Positions 26,455 through 35,742 of a DNA stretch of 64,000 nucleotides are shown here, piece by piece; positions within the stretch are counted from its first letter, which is position 1, and the number at the start of each line of letters is the position of its first letter. The DNA lies in NCBI GenBank assembly GCA_958295945.1, contig OY282386.1, forward strand, positions 4,706,204 through 4,770,203. The letters are read 5' to 3'. The position numbers and the translations under genes are program-made. The stretch is from Candidatus Poribacteria bacterium. GTDB taxonomy: Bacteria; Poribacteria; WGA-4E; WGA-3G. The notes below the pieces were generated by a model, which saw only the letters and a list, made by a program, of their open reading frames with translations, was not told the origin of the DNA and made no database searches.

Positions 26455-27366
26455 ATGGCAACCAATACAAAAGCAAAACAAATCGCTTCTGTGCCTACAG
26501 ACAGAGCGATATTTTATCCTGATGCGGATGGTAAACCCATGGCAGTTAGCGACCTTCATAGGCGTATCCTTACCCACACATTACAAACACTTGACGCACA
26601 TTTTGAGGAACAACCGGAAGTTTACGTCTCCGGGGATATACTGATGTATTACGTGGAGGGCGACCCGCGTAAATCGGTTTCACCGGATGTGTTAGTTGCT
26701 TTCGGGTTAGGTAAAAAAGACCGTCAGACGTATCTTGTCTGGGTTGAAGGCAAATCCCCTGATTTTGCGATGGAGTTCAGTAGCAAATCCACTTATAATA
26801 AAGATTTAACGGATAAAATGGAGCTTTATGCTTCGCTTGGAATACAAGACTATTTCTTATATGATGCGGAAGGTCTGTACCTGCCATCGTCACTGATGGG
26901 TTGGACATTAGTTGATGGAGTGTATGTTCCGCTTTCGGTTGATAGGGATGGGGGTTTACATTCTACTGTATTGGGTTTAGATTTTCATGTTGGAGATGTA
27001 GGTTTAGGTCTTTATGATCCAGTTGTAGGTGCGTGGCTACAGACTCCCGCAGAATCAGCGTCAGCACGGGCGGAACAGGAAGCCAAACGCGCTGATACCG
27101 CAGAAGCACATGCAGAACAGGAAGCCGAACGCGCTGATACCGCAGAAGCACATGCAGAACAAGAAACCGAACGTGCTGATACCGCAGAAGCACATGCAGA
27201 ACAGGAAGCCGAACGCGCTGATACCGCAGAAGCACGCTCTGAGGCAGCAGAAGCACGCGCAGAACAGGAAGCCGCCGCACGTCTACAGGAAACGGCACGC
27301 GCTGAGGCAGCAGAAGCGGAAGCCGCACAACTTCGCAAACAACTGGAACGCTTACAAACACCCTAA
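26455..27366 (+). CDS. Uma2 family (DUF820) protein with coiled-coil tail, copy 1
   Basis: 303 residues. The first 200 match the Uma2/DUF820 fold, a PD-(D/E)XK nuclease-like domain: SPDVLVAFG (Asp), FAMEFSSKST (Glu/Lys) and the IQDYFLYDAEG strand. The tail is a charged alanine-rich coiled coil made of four 14-residue repeats (AEQEAERADTAEAH-like) and ends QLRKQLERLQTP. AGGAG lies 7 bases before the ATG. Uma2 proteins often occur in many copies per genome; their biological role is unresolved. Confidence 0.88.
   Translation: MATNTKAKQIASVPTDRAIFYPDADGKPMAVSDLHRRILTHTLQTLDAHFEEQPEVYVSGDILMYYVEGDPRKSVSPDVLVAFGLGKKDRQTYLVWVEGKSPDFAMEFSSKSTYNKDLTDKMELYASLGIQDYFLYDAEGLYLPSSLMGWTLVDGVYVPLSVDRDGGLHSTVLGLDFHVGDVGLGLYDPVVGAWLQTPAESASARAEQEAKRADTAEAHAEQEAERADTAEAHAEQETERADTAEAHAEQEAERADTAEARSEAAEARAEQEAAARLQETARAEAAEAEAAQLRKQLERLQTP
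27070..27237 (+). repeat. 42-bp tandem repeat (4 units) in Uma2 copy 1
   Basis: Four consecutive 42-bp units starting at 27070, 27112, 27154 and 27196 encode the 14-residue coiled-coil repeat. The second Uma2 gene has three units, so repeat number varies. Confidence 0.85.
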
Positions 27367-27474
27367 TAACACGAAAGCCATAACAGGGCATTGGGAACGC
27401 GGATGACGCGGAAGGAAGCGGTTTTCAAAAGTTGTCCGATCGTGATTCAGACAATAGCAGAAAAATAAAAGTGC

Positions 27475-27503
27475 TTGCTACCCTCTCAATTCTCAGTTAT
27501 AAT
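27475..27503 (+). promoter_or_regulatory. Promoter of Uma2 gene copy 2
   Basis: TTGCTA (27475-27480) and TATAAT (27498-27503) are 17 bases apart, identical to the promoter of copy 1 together with about 100 bases of flanking sequence up to the ATG. Confidence 0.8.
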
Positions 27504-27574
27504 TAGCACACAACGTCTCCACGGTTCAAGTTTTAACCCTATTTTCATGTCCCAGACAAAAAGGAGAAACACCG

Positions 27575-28405
27575 ATGGCAACCTATACAAAAGCAGAACA
27601 AATCGCTTCTGTGCCTACAGACAGAGCGATATTTTATCCTGATGCGGATGGTAAACCCATGGCAGTTAGCGACCTTCATAGACGTATCCTTACACGGACA
27701 TTACAAACACTTGACGCACATTTTGAGCAACAACCGGAAGTTTACGTCTCTGGCGATATACTGATGTATTACGTGGAGGGCAACCCGCGTAAATCGGTTT
27801 CACCGGATGTGTTAGTTGCTTTCGGGTTAGGTAAAAAAGACCGTCAGACGTATCTTGTCTGGGTGGAAGGCAAATCCCCTGATTTTGCGATGGAGTTCAG
27901 TAGCAAATCCACTTATAATAAAGATTTAACGGATAAAATGGAGCTTTATGCTTCGCTGGGAATACAAGACTATTTCTTATATGATGCGGAAGGTCTATAC
28001 TTGCCATCGGCACTGATGGGTTTTTCATTAGTTAATGGAGTGTATGTTCCGGTTTCGGGTGATAGGGATGGGGGTTTACATTCTGCTGTATTGGGTTTAG
28101 ATTTTCATGTTGGAGATGTAGGTTTAGGTCTTTATGATCCAGTTGTGGGTGCGTGGCTGCAGACCCCCGCAGAATCAGCGTCAGCACGGGCGGAACAGGA
28201 AGCCAAACGCGCTGATACCGCAGAAGCACATGCAGAACAGGAAGCCGAACGCGCTGATACCGCAGAAGCACATGCAGAACAAGAAACCGAACGTGCTGAT
28301 ACCGCAGAAGTACGCGCAGAACAGGAGGCGGCACGCGCTGAGGCAGCAGAAGCGGAAGCCGCACAACTCCGCAAACAACTGGAACGCTTACAAACACGCC
28401 AATAA
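27575..28405 (+). CDS. Uma2 family (DUF820) protein with coiled-coil tail, copy 2
   Basis: 276 residues, nearly identical to copy 1 through residue 215. The same PD-(D/E)XK-like residues are present (SPDVLVAFG, FAMEFSSKST). It differs mainly in a shorter tail, with three 14-residue repeats instead of four and a deletion of the ARSEAAEARAEQEAAARLQE-type stretch. The unit of duplication is about 1120 bp and includes the promoter. Such a recent tandem copy suggests recombination between repeats. Confidence 0.88.
   Translation: MATYTKAEQIASVPTDRAIFYPDADGKPMAVSDLHRRILTRTLQTLDAHFEQQPEVYVSGDILMYYVEGNPRKSVSPDVLVAFGLGKKDRQTYLVWVEGKSPDFAMEFSSKSTYNKDLTDKMELYASLGIQDYFLYDAEGLYLPSALMGFSLVNGVYVPVSGDRDGGLHSAVLGLDFHVGDVGLGLYDPVVGAWLQTPAESASARAEQEAKRADTAEAHAEQEAERADTAEAHAEQETERADTAEVRAEQEAARAEAAEAEAAQLRKQLERLQTRQ
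28190..28315 (+). repeat. 42-bp tandem repeat (3 units) in Uma2 copy 2
   Basis: Three 42-bp units start at 28190, 28232 and 28274. They are the same unit as in copy 1, followed by a degenerate end of the array. Confidence 0.85.
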
Positions 28406-28861
28406 CACAAAAGCCATAACAAGACATTGGGATGGACGTAGTCATTTCAGTGGGAAAGTTGTGATAGATGTGTCCTTCTATACACTTACTGCCGGGGATT
28501 TTTCTGCTACGCGGAAAATGTTTGATATTGAAGTAGGACATATCAGAGAAATTGGGAACGATTTAACCAGATTCATTACCCACTGCCAAGCAGTAGAAAA
28601 AGAGTGGCGAAAGTCAGGAGTATATAATACCAATTCTATAAAATAAAGTCGCATTATGAGATTTATTAGGCATTTTGAATGTTCGAGGTGCAATGCATTG
28701 CGCGACTATGAACGGTACCTTATCTTAATGAGAAGTTATTTTTCAGAAATGGTATAAGTTCGTAAATTCAGAAGAACCTGAAACCACTGAAATAGTTAAT
28801 GTTGTAGCCGCAGATTAGAATACAATTCAAGTTATGTATACATCAAGGAATAAGGATTCAA
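28406..28861. other. Intergenic region with a sorting-domain relic upstream of fusA
   Basis: This 456-bp gap carries a broken piece of the C-terminal sorting domain (28425-28520). It must also carry the promoter of fusA, which I could not place with confidence. No intact gene is seen. Confidence 0.6.
28425..28520 (+). pseudogene. Relic of a C-terminal sorting-type domain
   Basis: One frame reads HWDGRSHFSGKVV and then SFYTLTAGDFSATRKM. This corresponds to the end of the domain closing the WD40 and metalloprotease-like proteins (AAHWDGKN..., YFYTLTAGDFSATRKM). The upstream two thirds of the domain and any gene body are missing, so a larger secreted-protein gene once ended here or a recombination event left this scrap. 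Confidence 0.75.
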
Positions 28862-30961
28862 ATGGCACGCGAATATCCAATTGAAAAGGTGCGCAACATC
28901 GGAATTGCAGCACACATTGATGCTGGAAAAACAACAACCACCGAACGCATCCTTTTCTATACAGGAAAAAAACATAAAATCGGCACAGTTGATGAAGGCA
29001 CCGCAGAAATGGATTGGATGGTGCAGGAACGCGAACGCGGTGTAACAATCACTGCTGCAGCGACAACCTGCTTCTGGCAAGACCATGCTATCCATCTAAT
29101 TGACACACCCGGACACGTAGACTTCACTGTTGAGGTAGAACGCTCCTTACGTGTTTTAGACGGTGCTATCGCACTCTTCTGTGCTGTTGGTGGTGTTGAA
29201 CCCCAATCTGAAACAGTATGGAATCAAGCAGAACGATACAACATACCACGTATTGCATTCGTCAACAAGATGGATCGTGTTGGGGCAAATTTCTTGCGTG
29301 TACTTGAGATGATGCAAGACCGATTTGGCACAAATCCCGTTCCATTGCAAATACCAATTGGTGAAGGACGAGACTTCACAGGTGTGGTTGACCTGATTGC
29401 GATGAAAGCAATTTATTGGGACGATACTGATCAAGGCAAAACCTACGAAGAAAAAGATGTCCCATCTGATATCCAAGAATCAGCAAATACTGCCCGCGAA
29501 TCACTTGTTGAAAATGTTGCATCTGAAGATGACAAACTACTTGAGAAATATCTTGAAGGTATAGAGATATCAGACCAAGAACTAATTGATGGAATACGAA
29601 GGGCAACACTCAAAGGAAGTTTTATTCCAGTCCTATGTGGCAGCTCTCTAAAAAATCAAGGAGTCCAACCACTTCTAAATGCAGTTCTTAACTATCTACC
29701 TTCTCCAATTGATGTGCCACCAATAGAAGGTGAAGTATCTATACCGACTAACAGAAAATCGTCAAAAAAAGAAGAAACACAACAGGTAGATAAAGCAGTA
29801 CGTCATGCGGACGATACAGAACCCTTCTCTGCATTAGCATTTAAGGTGGCAAGTCATGACACTGTGGATAAGTTGGTCTACTGCCGTGTTTATTCAGGAA
29901 CTCTCAAACGGGGTGAAGTCGTCTACAATGTTGCAACAGAAAAACGCGAAAGAGTAAATCGTATTCTACAGATGCATGCAAATAAAGAAGAAACATGCGA
30001 TGCAGCTTATGCAGGTGACATCGTTGCACTTGTGGGGATGCGTAGTACAAAAACTGGTCACACGCTCAGCGATTTGCAGCACCCATTGTTACTTGAATCC
30101 ATTGAATTTCCACCACCCGTTATTTCTGTTGCAATTGAACCTGAACGCGCAAGTGATACGGACGACTTGGAAGAAACACTTGAAAAACTTATGGACGAAG
30201 ATCCTACATTTACAGTTGGTATTGACAAGGAAACTGGTCAACGCATTATCTCTGGTATGGGGGAACTTCATTTAGAGATACTTACTGACCGGATGATAAG
30301 AGAGTTCGGTGTGAATGCACGTGTAAGTAAGTTACAAGTAGCGTACCGAGAGACAATAAGCACTACAGCAAAAGGGCGAGGAACACATATCCATAAGACT
30401 GATGAGGAAGGTATTTTTGGAGATGTTGAAGTTCGTGTTGAACCTTTGGAACGTGAGGAGGGTTTTCAATTTGAGGACAAGACCGATGAAACACAGATAC
30501 CGCGTCAGTTTGTTCATTCCATAGAAAAAGCACTTGAAGGGGCAATGGGAACGGGTGCTCTCATGGGATACACATTACAAGATATTAAGGTGACATTGAT
30601 CGGCGGTTCCACACATCCTACCGACTCTTCTGAGATCGCTTATGAAGCAGCCGCAGTATCGGCTTTTGAAAAGGCTGTGAGACAAGCGAATCCGCTTCTG
30701 CTTGAACCAATAATGCAAATTCACATCACTGTCCCAGATGAACATCTTGGTAAGGTCATCGGTGACCTAAATGCCAGACGTGCACAAATCAACGATACAA
30801 CCACCCAAGACACTGCTAACGTCATCAATGCCATCATACCATTAGCAGAAACATTTCAATATACAACCCGTCTTCGTTCTATGACCCAAGGACGCGGTGC
30901 ATTTACATTGGAATTTTCACACTATGATGTTGCACCGTCATCTGTTAGTGGTTCAGTATAA
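28862..30961 (+). CDS. fusA: Translation elongation factor G
   Basis: 699 residues, full-length EF-G, the GTPase that moves tRNAs and mRNA on the ribosome. GTPase motifs are [14 protein letters not shown] (G1), [11 protein letters not shown] (G2), DTPGHVDF (G3) and NKMD (G4). Domains II-V follow, including [13 protein letters not shown] in domain III and [18 protein letters not shown] at the end. A short lysine-rich insertion ([12 protein letters not shown]) precedes domain II. AAGGA precedes the ATG. The gene stands alone, not in a str operon, so a second copy elsewhere is possible. Confidence 0.95.
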   Translation: MAREYPIEKVRNIGIAAHIDAGKTTTTERILFYTGKKHKIGTVDEGTAEMDWMVQERERGVTITAAATTCFWQDHAIHLIDTPGHVDFTVEVERSLRVLDGAIALFCAVGGVEPQSETVWNQAERYNIPRIAFVNKMDRVGANFLRVLEMMQDRFGTNPVPLQIPIGEGRDFTGVVDLIAMKAIYWDDTDQGKTYEEKDVPSDIQESANTARESLVENVASEDDKLLEKYLEGIEISDQELIDGIRRATLKGSFIPVLCGSSLKNQGVQPLLNAVLNYLPSPIDVPPIEGEVSIPTNRKSSKKEETQQVDKAVRHADDTEPFSALAFKVASHDTVDKLVYCRVYSGTLKRGEVVYNVATEKRERVNRILQMHANKEETCDAAYAGDIVALVGMRSTKTGHTLSDLQHPLLLESIEFPPPVISVAIEPERASDTDDLEETLEKLMDEDPTFTVGIDKETGQRIISGMGELHLEILTDRMIREFGVNARVSKLQVAYRETISTTAKGRGTHIHKTDEEGIFGDVEVRVEPLEREEGFQFEDKTDETQIPRQFVHSIEKALEGAMGTGALMGYTLQDIKVTLIGGSTHPTDSSEIAYEAAAVSAFEKAVRQANPLLLEPIMQIHITVPDEHLGKVIGDLNARRAQINDTTTQDTANVINAIIPLAETFQYTTRLRSMTQGRGAFTLEFSHYDVAPSSVSGSV

Positions 30962-30966
30962 TCCTA

Positions 30967-31374
30967 TCAAGACTCACTGAACACTTCCATTCCCGCCAAC
31001 CCATCAGCAATTTTCCGAATCTGATTCTCAAAACCGGGTGGGGAAAGTGTCCATGTAATCCAGAGCGGTTCATCTCCTGTATTGACAAAACGATGCTCAA
31101 CATTCGGTGGAAGATAGATTACCGTCCCGGGTGTCAGTTCTGTAACCTCATCATCAATGTATGCCTTCCCCTCTCCGCCAAACACAAAGATAATCTCCTC
31201 TGCATGACTATGTGAATGCATTGGAATCTCACTGTGTGGATCAATTTCTTCAAGACCCATCGAAAACCGTGTGTCTTTCTGAGTCTTCGGTTCTATGAGC
31301 GTATAGAGCGTTCGTGGTGCATCTCCTTCAATGCGAACCACTTCAGCATCTTCTTGACGATAGATGTATTTCAT
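30967..31374 (-). CDS. Small cupin-domain protein
   Basis: 135 residues forming a single double-stranded beta-helix. Cupin motif 1 is visible as PMHSHSHAEEIIFVFGGEGKAY (HxH...E) and motif 2 as GTVIYLPPNVEHRFVNTGDEP (terminal His). These residues would bind a divalent metal. The function is undetermined; such proteins range from sugar-binding to dioxygenase roles. It converges on fusA with only 5 bp between stops and follows the thioesterase gene by 3 bp. Confidence 0.85.
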   Translation of the reverse strand: MKYIYRQEDAEVVRIEGDAPRTLYTLIEPKTQKDTRFSMGLEEIDPHSEIPMHSHSHAEEIIFVFGGEGKAYIDDEVTELTPGTVIYLPPNVEHRFVNTGDEPLWITWTLSPPGFENQIRKIADGLAGMEVFSES

Positions 31375-31377
31375 TTT

Positions 31378-31794
31378 TTATTTAGGCGTAATCTGTGAAG
31401 CGATAAATTCAGGAATAGGAATTGCACGTAATGTTTCTCCAGGATTTGTTATACAGCAAACAGTTGTTAGTTGTCCCTGTGCAATATCTTTACCTTCAAG
31501 TGTAAATGAAAATTGATATGTCAGGGATTTTGTCCCTTTCTTGGAAACCCAAAGGTGTATGTCCACCTCATCTTCAAATCTCAATGGACTATGATATTCA
31601 CAAGATGCGGCAAGTCTTGGCCATCCTATTTTATCACCGTTTAATTCAGTTGCCACACTTGTACCTAAATTGCGTAGGAATTCATGTTCTGCAGTCTCCA
31701 TAAACACAAAAAACCTTGAAAAATGAACGATACCCGCCATATCGGTATCGGTGAACTCAATCTTCCGTTTTGTACGATACTCTGTGTGCATCAT
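31378..31794 (-). CDS. Acyl-CoA thioesterase of the 4-hydroxybenzoyl-CoA thioesterase (hotdog) family
   Basis: 138 residues, typical single hotdog domain. The signature FTDTDMAGIVHFSRFFVFMETAEHEFL contains the family's catalytic aspartate (DTDxxGIVH). It would hydrolyse an acyl-CoA, substrate unknown. It is paired with the cupin gene (3-bp gap) as a two-gene transcription unit. Confidence 0.88.
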   Translation of the reverse strand: MMHTEYRTKRKIEFTDTDMAGIVHFSRFFVFMETAEHEFLRNLGTSVATELNGDKIGWPRLAASCEYHSPLRFEDEVDIHLWVSKKGTKSLTYQFSFTLEGKDIAQGQLTTVCCITNPGETLRAIPIPEFIASQITPK

Positions 31795-31868
31795 GAATGA
31801 CTCATGCAGTTGTCAACTTAGTTTGCATCTGAAATCCTATCTGACAATCCAATAGTTATCAAGTTACC

Positions 31869-33266
31869 TTAGTTTTTAGGGAATTTCGGAACGTCTTCGT
31901 AACGGCTCCAGGTCTCACCGTATATCTTCCAATGGCCATCAGAAGGATCTATCATTAAATCCAACTCTTTTGTGCCAATATCGGAATAGGCAGGACGAGA
32001 ACCTGATGCGGGGATCCCCTTGAACTCTTGTAAAAACTCTACATCTGCTACGGCTCTATCACCATTGATTTGAAGATTAGAAATCTTAACCTGAATATCC
32101 GAATAATGAACATTCAACCGCTTCATTTTCTGATGAAGTTGCTTCTTGGTAAGATATGAATGTGATTCCTTTCCATTTCGGACAGAAACCCTGGTGATTA
32201 ATGCCCTTTCAGCATAGATAGACATATAGGTTTCCATATCTTTGTCTTCCCACGCCTGTTGCCATTTCCCAAGAATCTGACTGACCTTGAGTTGCGTATC
32301 AATCGGCGCGTTACCCTCATAGATTCCAGAGGATGTCTCTTCAGATATAGGTTCAACGCTCGGATTCTCTACTGGAGGTATCGGTTGGTCAGAAAGGTAA
32401 TCACCATCTACTTCATCGTTGATTATTTTCCAACGTCTAACGAAAAACCCCTTCTTTTCAACAGTTAAAGTCCGGGAGTGTGGTTCGATAGGAGTCCCAT
32501 TACTGTAAGTAGTAACGCTTAGTTTATTAACTACATGTCTTGTCTTTGCATTCGCAAGCAGTTTATAGGATGCATGGCTAATATCAACATCGGCTGAGTC
32601 AGACATCATTTCAAGTGCAAGTTGATAATTGTTTTGTCGATTCATACGAGCACTTTTGTCCCAAAGAGACGTGTACTTCTTTTGATCCCCATTTTCAAGG
32701 GCATTTTTCCAATCTAAGACTATAGGTGCAGCAGGACTGGTTGATTGAGATTGCATATCATCCGATCTTGCTGCTTCAAAAGCAGAAAGATCGCCCCCAA
32801 TTTCCTCTCTAACCACCTCGTCACTAATCAATTTCCAATGCTGCCTGATGAATCCTTCTTTAGCTATAGTTAATGTTCTGGATTGAAGTCTGTCACCGAT
32901 TGCATGTATAAGTAAAGGTATTTCCTCTATCTGTAGATAGTTTGGGTATTGTGCAACCTTCCTTGTTCGATCAACAGCATTTGCGATATTCACTTCAATA
33001 ACAAAGTTCTCAGCAAAAAGACGCGCGGTGTCTTGATAACCTGAATCTATCTGTTCGCGTGCGTTCTTAGACCAAAGAGCATCATAATTCTCAAGACTAC
33101 CAGATTCCATCGCACTCTTCCATTTTGCCAAGAAACCAGAAGATGTTTCACTTGAACGGGTAAGTAGAATACCTGCTAATGCGATGATGACAATAATCGC
33201 TGGGATTGAACCCCATTTGATGATATCTACTTTTGTAATTTTTGAATTCTTTTGAAAATTATTCAT
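31869..33266 (-). CDS. Membrane-anchored protein with three NTF2-like repeats
   Basis: 465 residues. One N-terminal transmembrane segment (SIPAIIVIIALAGILLT, near 18-34) is followed by three copies of an NTF2/SnoaL-like unit. These start at WKSAMESGSLENYDALWS (near 49), WKNALENGDQKKYTSLWD (near 190) and WQQAWEDKDMETYMSIYA (near 335). The last ends GHWKIYGETWSRYEDVPKF. Similar domains (Cds6-like) accompany L,D-transpeptidases and other envelope proteins. It is preceded 12 bp upstream by the lipoprotein gene, which carries the same kind of C-terminal unit. Confidence 0.7.
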   Translation of the reverse strand: MNNFQKNSKITKVDIIKWGSIPAIIVIIALAGILLTRSSETSSGFLAKWKSAMESGSLENYDALWSKNAREQIDSGYQDTARLFAENFVIEVNIANAVDRTRKVAQYPNYLQIEEIPLLIHAIGDRLQSRTLTIAKEGFIRQHWKLISDEVVREEIGGDLSAFEAARSDDMQSQSTSPAAPIVLDWKNALENGDQKKYTSLWDKSARMNRQNNYQLALEMMSDSADVDISHASYKLLANAKTRHVVNKLSVTTYSNGTPIEPHSRTLTVEKKGFFVRRWKIINDEVDGDYLSDQPIPPVENPSVEPISEETSSGIYEGNAPIDTQLKVSQILGKWQQAWEDKDMETYMSIYAERALITRVSVRNGKESHSYLTKKQLHQKMKRLNVHYSDIQVKISNLQINGDRAVADVEFLQEFKGIPASGSRPAYSDIGTKELDLMIDPSDGHWKIYGETWSRYEDVPKFPKN

Positions 33267-33278
33267 TTACATGACTCC

Positions 33279-34622
33279 TTAGAATTTTGGTACATTCTTA
33301 TAGATTTGCCATATCTCGCGATATGCTTTCCACTTTCCCTGCACCTGATGTATCCATATTTCGCGGAACCAGATATCGTATAAAGCTGTATCATCCTCAG
33401 TTTCAGCAGCAGAAACTAATCGTCTATATCTATATGTACCGATGACACTCTCCTGTTCTGCCTCAACGGTACTATCAAATTTTTCCCACGTCTGCGTATT
33501 CATCTCACGGAGATCAGTCTCCATTTGACCACGATTTATGGTGCCTTGGTTTTCTTTACTTTCTATTGTCACAATCTTATTTGTAGAAATGTTAGGAGTG
33601 TAATGAGCAAAATGTGCATCAAGATTCTTGCTATTCCATGAGCTCTCCCATTGATTGAGTGATGCTTTTCCTGCATTGATCTGTTGTGTAGAAAGTGATG
33701 TCCTACCCGTTCGTTTAGGTTCATTACTGTGCAGTTCTTTTTCAAATGCCCGCGCTTCTGCAGCTGCTTTACGTAAGTATTCTGTATGCTCAGTAGCAAT
33801 ATTCTTCTTATTTGCAGCTACAAGTTTATCGGTGAAGATTTTTGCTTGTTCACGCATCTGTTTTTTAACAGATGCTGCCTCTGCAATCGCTGCACGTTTT
33901 TGCTTGTTCGCAGATTTCATCATAGTATTCGCGACATTAACCTTTCGGGTGAGTTCATTCACCTTGTTCCCATAAGTCTTGACTTCGTTCTCATAACGGG
34001 CAGCTCTTGTGCGAATTGAAGTTAAAGACGTATTAACTTCGGCGATTTTCTGTTGAAGTTCACCCTGACTGTTCACCAATTCCTGATTTTGCTTTTCTAA
34101 TGTAGCAATGTTGTTTTGAAGTGTCCTCTCTGTATCACGAAGTTGTTGGACCTCTGTTTCTAATTCATTGTGTTTTCTTTCATTGGAACTTAGGTCTTTT
34201 TTAAGTTCGGTGATCAGAGCGTCTTTTTCAAGGATTTTTGCGTTATATTCAGCATTTGTCGTATTCTGGGTTGCTTTTCGTTTTGCTATCTTTGCATGTG
34301 CGATCGCTTTATTAGCAAACTTGAGCGCATCTATTCCATTTTTTTCTTTAAACGCGTCCTTCGCTTGTTCAAGATAGGTTTCTGCTTTTTCAAATTCTTC
34401 AAATGCAAGGGAATGAGCATTTGCATCACGGGCTGTTCTAATTTCCTGTTCTGCTTGAATTAGTTGAGTTTCCACATCCTGGGATTCTATCGTTCCCAGT
34501 TTTCCGCCGCATGCAGCAAGAAATAGTGTGCTTATAATCACAGCAAACCCGAAATAAGCACAAAATGTGGGGTGTTTTATTTTCCTAAATGTCTGTTCTT
34601 TCAAAACACAGAACTGTTTCAT
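33279..34622 (-). CDS. Lipoprotein with DUF4398-like coiled-coil region and C-terminal NTF2-like domain
   Basis: 447 residues. A hydrophobic segment is followed by a lipobox (LFLAACGG), so the protein is probably lipid-anchored. Residues 50-110 resemble DUF4398 (AEQEIRTARDANAHSLAFEEFEKAETYLEQAKDAF is the pattern region). A long coiled coil extends to about residue 310. The C-terminal NTF2-like unit ends KWKAYREIWQIYKNVPKF, strikingly like the end of the downstream protein. An AGGAG precedes the ATG. The two genes form an operon, presumably for an envelope-spanning assembly (inference). Confidence 0.72.
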   Translation of the reverse strand: MKQFCVLKEQTFRKIKHPTFCAYFGFAVIISTLFLAACGGKLGTIESQDVETQLIQAEQEIRTARDANAHSLAFEEFEKAETYLEQAKDAFKEKNGIDALKFANKAIAHAKIAKRKATQNTTNAEYNAKILEKDALITELKKDLSSNERKHNELETEVQQLRDTERTLQNNIATLEKQNQELVNSQGELQQKIAEVNTSLTSIRTRAARYENEVKTYGNKVNELTRKVNVANTMMKSANKQKRAAIAEAASVKKQMREQAKIFTDKLVAANKKNIATEHTEYLRKAAAEARAFEKELHSNEPKRTGRTSLSTQQINAGKASLNQWESSWNSKNLDAHFAHYTPNISTNKIVTIESKENQGTINRGQMETDLREMNTQTWEKFDSTVEAEQESVIGTYRYRRLVSAAETEDDTALYDIWFREIWIHQVQGKWKAYREIWQIYKNVPKF

Positions 34623-35067
34623 TTTTAAACTCCTTCTGATAAAAGTAAGTAGTTCATCGGGATATAGCAGCTTTACTGTTGAAAATTATTCCTGACCATT
34701 GATAGATATATTGTTAGAAATCTTTGTCCTATTATCAACTCAATAATCATTGAATTAAGGTAACATAATAAAGTATATGATGTCAAGGTAATCGCAAGTG
34801 AATAGTCCAATCGTATGTTTAATCCAATAATCTAACATAAGAACGATATAAAGATTAGGATCGTAATATTACACAGAAATACCGACAGAATAACCGCTAT
34901 TCTATATTCGTTTACTACCATAGCATAGTTTCCAGCTTATATTTCACTTGACTTCATTGTCAAAAACATGTATCATGTGTAATTGGAATATTCAAAATGC
35001 GATATTCTTATACCATACATCTTACTAGTTTGATGAGAAAGAAAACAAATAACTTCTACGAGGAAAA
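34623..35067. other. Divergent intergenic region
   Basis: 445 bp between the leftward lipoprotein gene and the rightward cyclophilin gene. A good promoter for the latter is at 34948-34976. The rest is AT-rich with no gene, RNA or palindrome that I can support. Confidence 0.6.
34948..34976 (+). promoter_or_regulatory. Promoter of the cyclophilin gene
   Basis: TTGACT (34948-34953) and TATCAT (34971-34976) are 17 bases apart. The predicted leader of about 85 bases ends at an ATG preceded by CGAGGAAAA. Confidence 0.65.
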
Positions 35068-35601
35068 ATGCACATAAGTCTATTGAGTAATCTTCTATCC
35101 GCCACTTATTCAAGCTCCGATAATCAATTATCAATTGTAACGTTTAAAACAGATAAAGGAAACATAATTATTCAACTTTACCCCGACTGTGCACCTGCCA
35201 CCGTTGAAAATTTTGTAAAATTAGTTGAAACAGGATTTTATGACGGTTTGACATTTCACCGTTATGTAAAAGGCTTTGTAATACAAGGTGGTGACCCAGA
35301 CGGCACTGGAACTGGTGGACCTGGTTGGACGATCCCAGGAGAATTCCAGAATCCAGAACTTAAGAAAAAAATGCCTCCTCACGAGAAGGGTGTTATTGCT
35401 ATGGCACGCAAGCCTTCACCAGATTCTGCGGGAAGTCAATTCTATATCTGCCTAAATGAAGAAATTAACGGTTATGCACATCTAAACGGCAGTTATACTA
35501 CATTCGGACGGGTCATTGAAGGACTTGATATTGTAGATAAACTTCGTGAAGGTGATATAATGACCGAAGTTACTTACGCATCTACTGATGAACAGAACTG
35601 A
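35068..35601 (+). CDS. Cyclophilin-type peptidyl-prolyl cis-trans isomerase
   Basis: 177 residues. The enzyme speeds proline isomerisation during protein folding. Motifs are FKTDKGNIIIQLYPDCAPATVENFVKL at the start, the active-site FHRYVKGFVIQGGDPDGTGTGG, the SAGSQFYICL strand and TTFGRVIEGLDIVDKL. There is no signal peptide, so it is cytoplasmic. It is a single gene with its own promoter. The N-terminal 25 residues are not family-conserved and the true start could be a little further in. Confidence 0.92.
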   Translation: MHISLLSNLLSATYSSSDNQLSIVTFKTDKGNIIIQLYPDCAPATVENFVKLVETGFYDGLTFHRYVKGFVIQGGDPDGTGTGGPGWTIPGEFQNPELKKKMPPHEKGVIAMARKPSPDSAGSQFYICLNEEINGYAHLNGSYTTFGRVIEGLDIVDKLREGDIMTEVTYASTDEQN

Positions 35602-35632
35602 TTGTTCTCAATGTATTTATGGTAAATTATTG

Positions 35633-35705
35633 AATTTATTCTACACATTGCTGAGGCGAGGTTAGGAGACCTCGCCTACCGTTGGTAGAAAGTGTAGAAA
35701 TAATT
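35633..35705. repeat. Palindromic repeat element between cyclophilin and radical SAM genes
   Basis: The outer inverted repeats AATTTATTCTACAC (35633-35646) and GTGTAGAAATAATT (35692-35705) match at 12 of 14 positions. The core GGCGAGGT (35655-35662) and ACCTCGCC (35669-35676) has a 6-base loop. The core is the inverse of that in the element at 20127-20229. The termini are not TATAGT, so it is a related but distinct subtype. Confidence 0.65.
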
Positions 35706-35742
35706 CTATGCTTCACCATAGATATTGAAAGGATTTGCCTAT

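Noticed and set aside
26963-27391. Long antisense and alternative-frame ORFs across the Uma2 coiled-coil tails
   Set aside because: They arise from the repetitive, G+C-richer coiled-coil coding sequence (Ser/Ala/Cys- or Val/Leu-rich translations) and have no start signals or family features.
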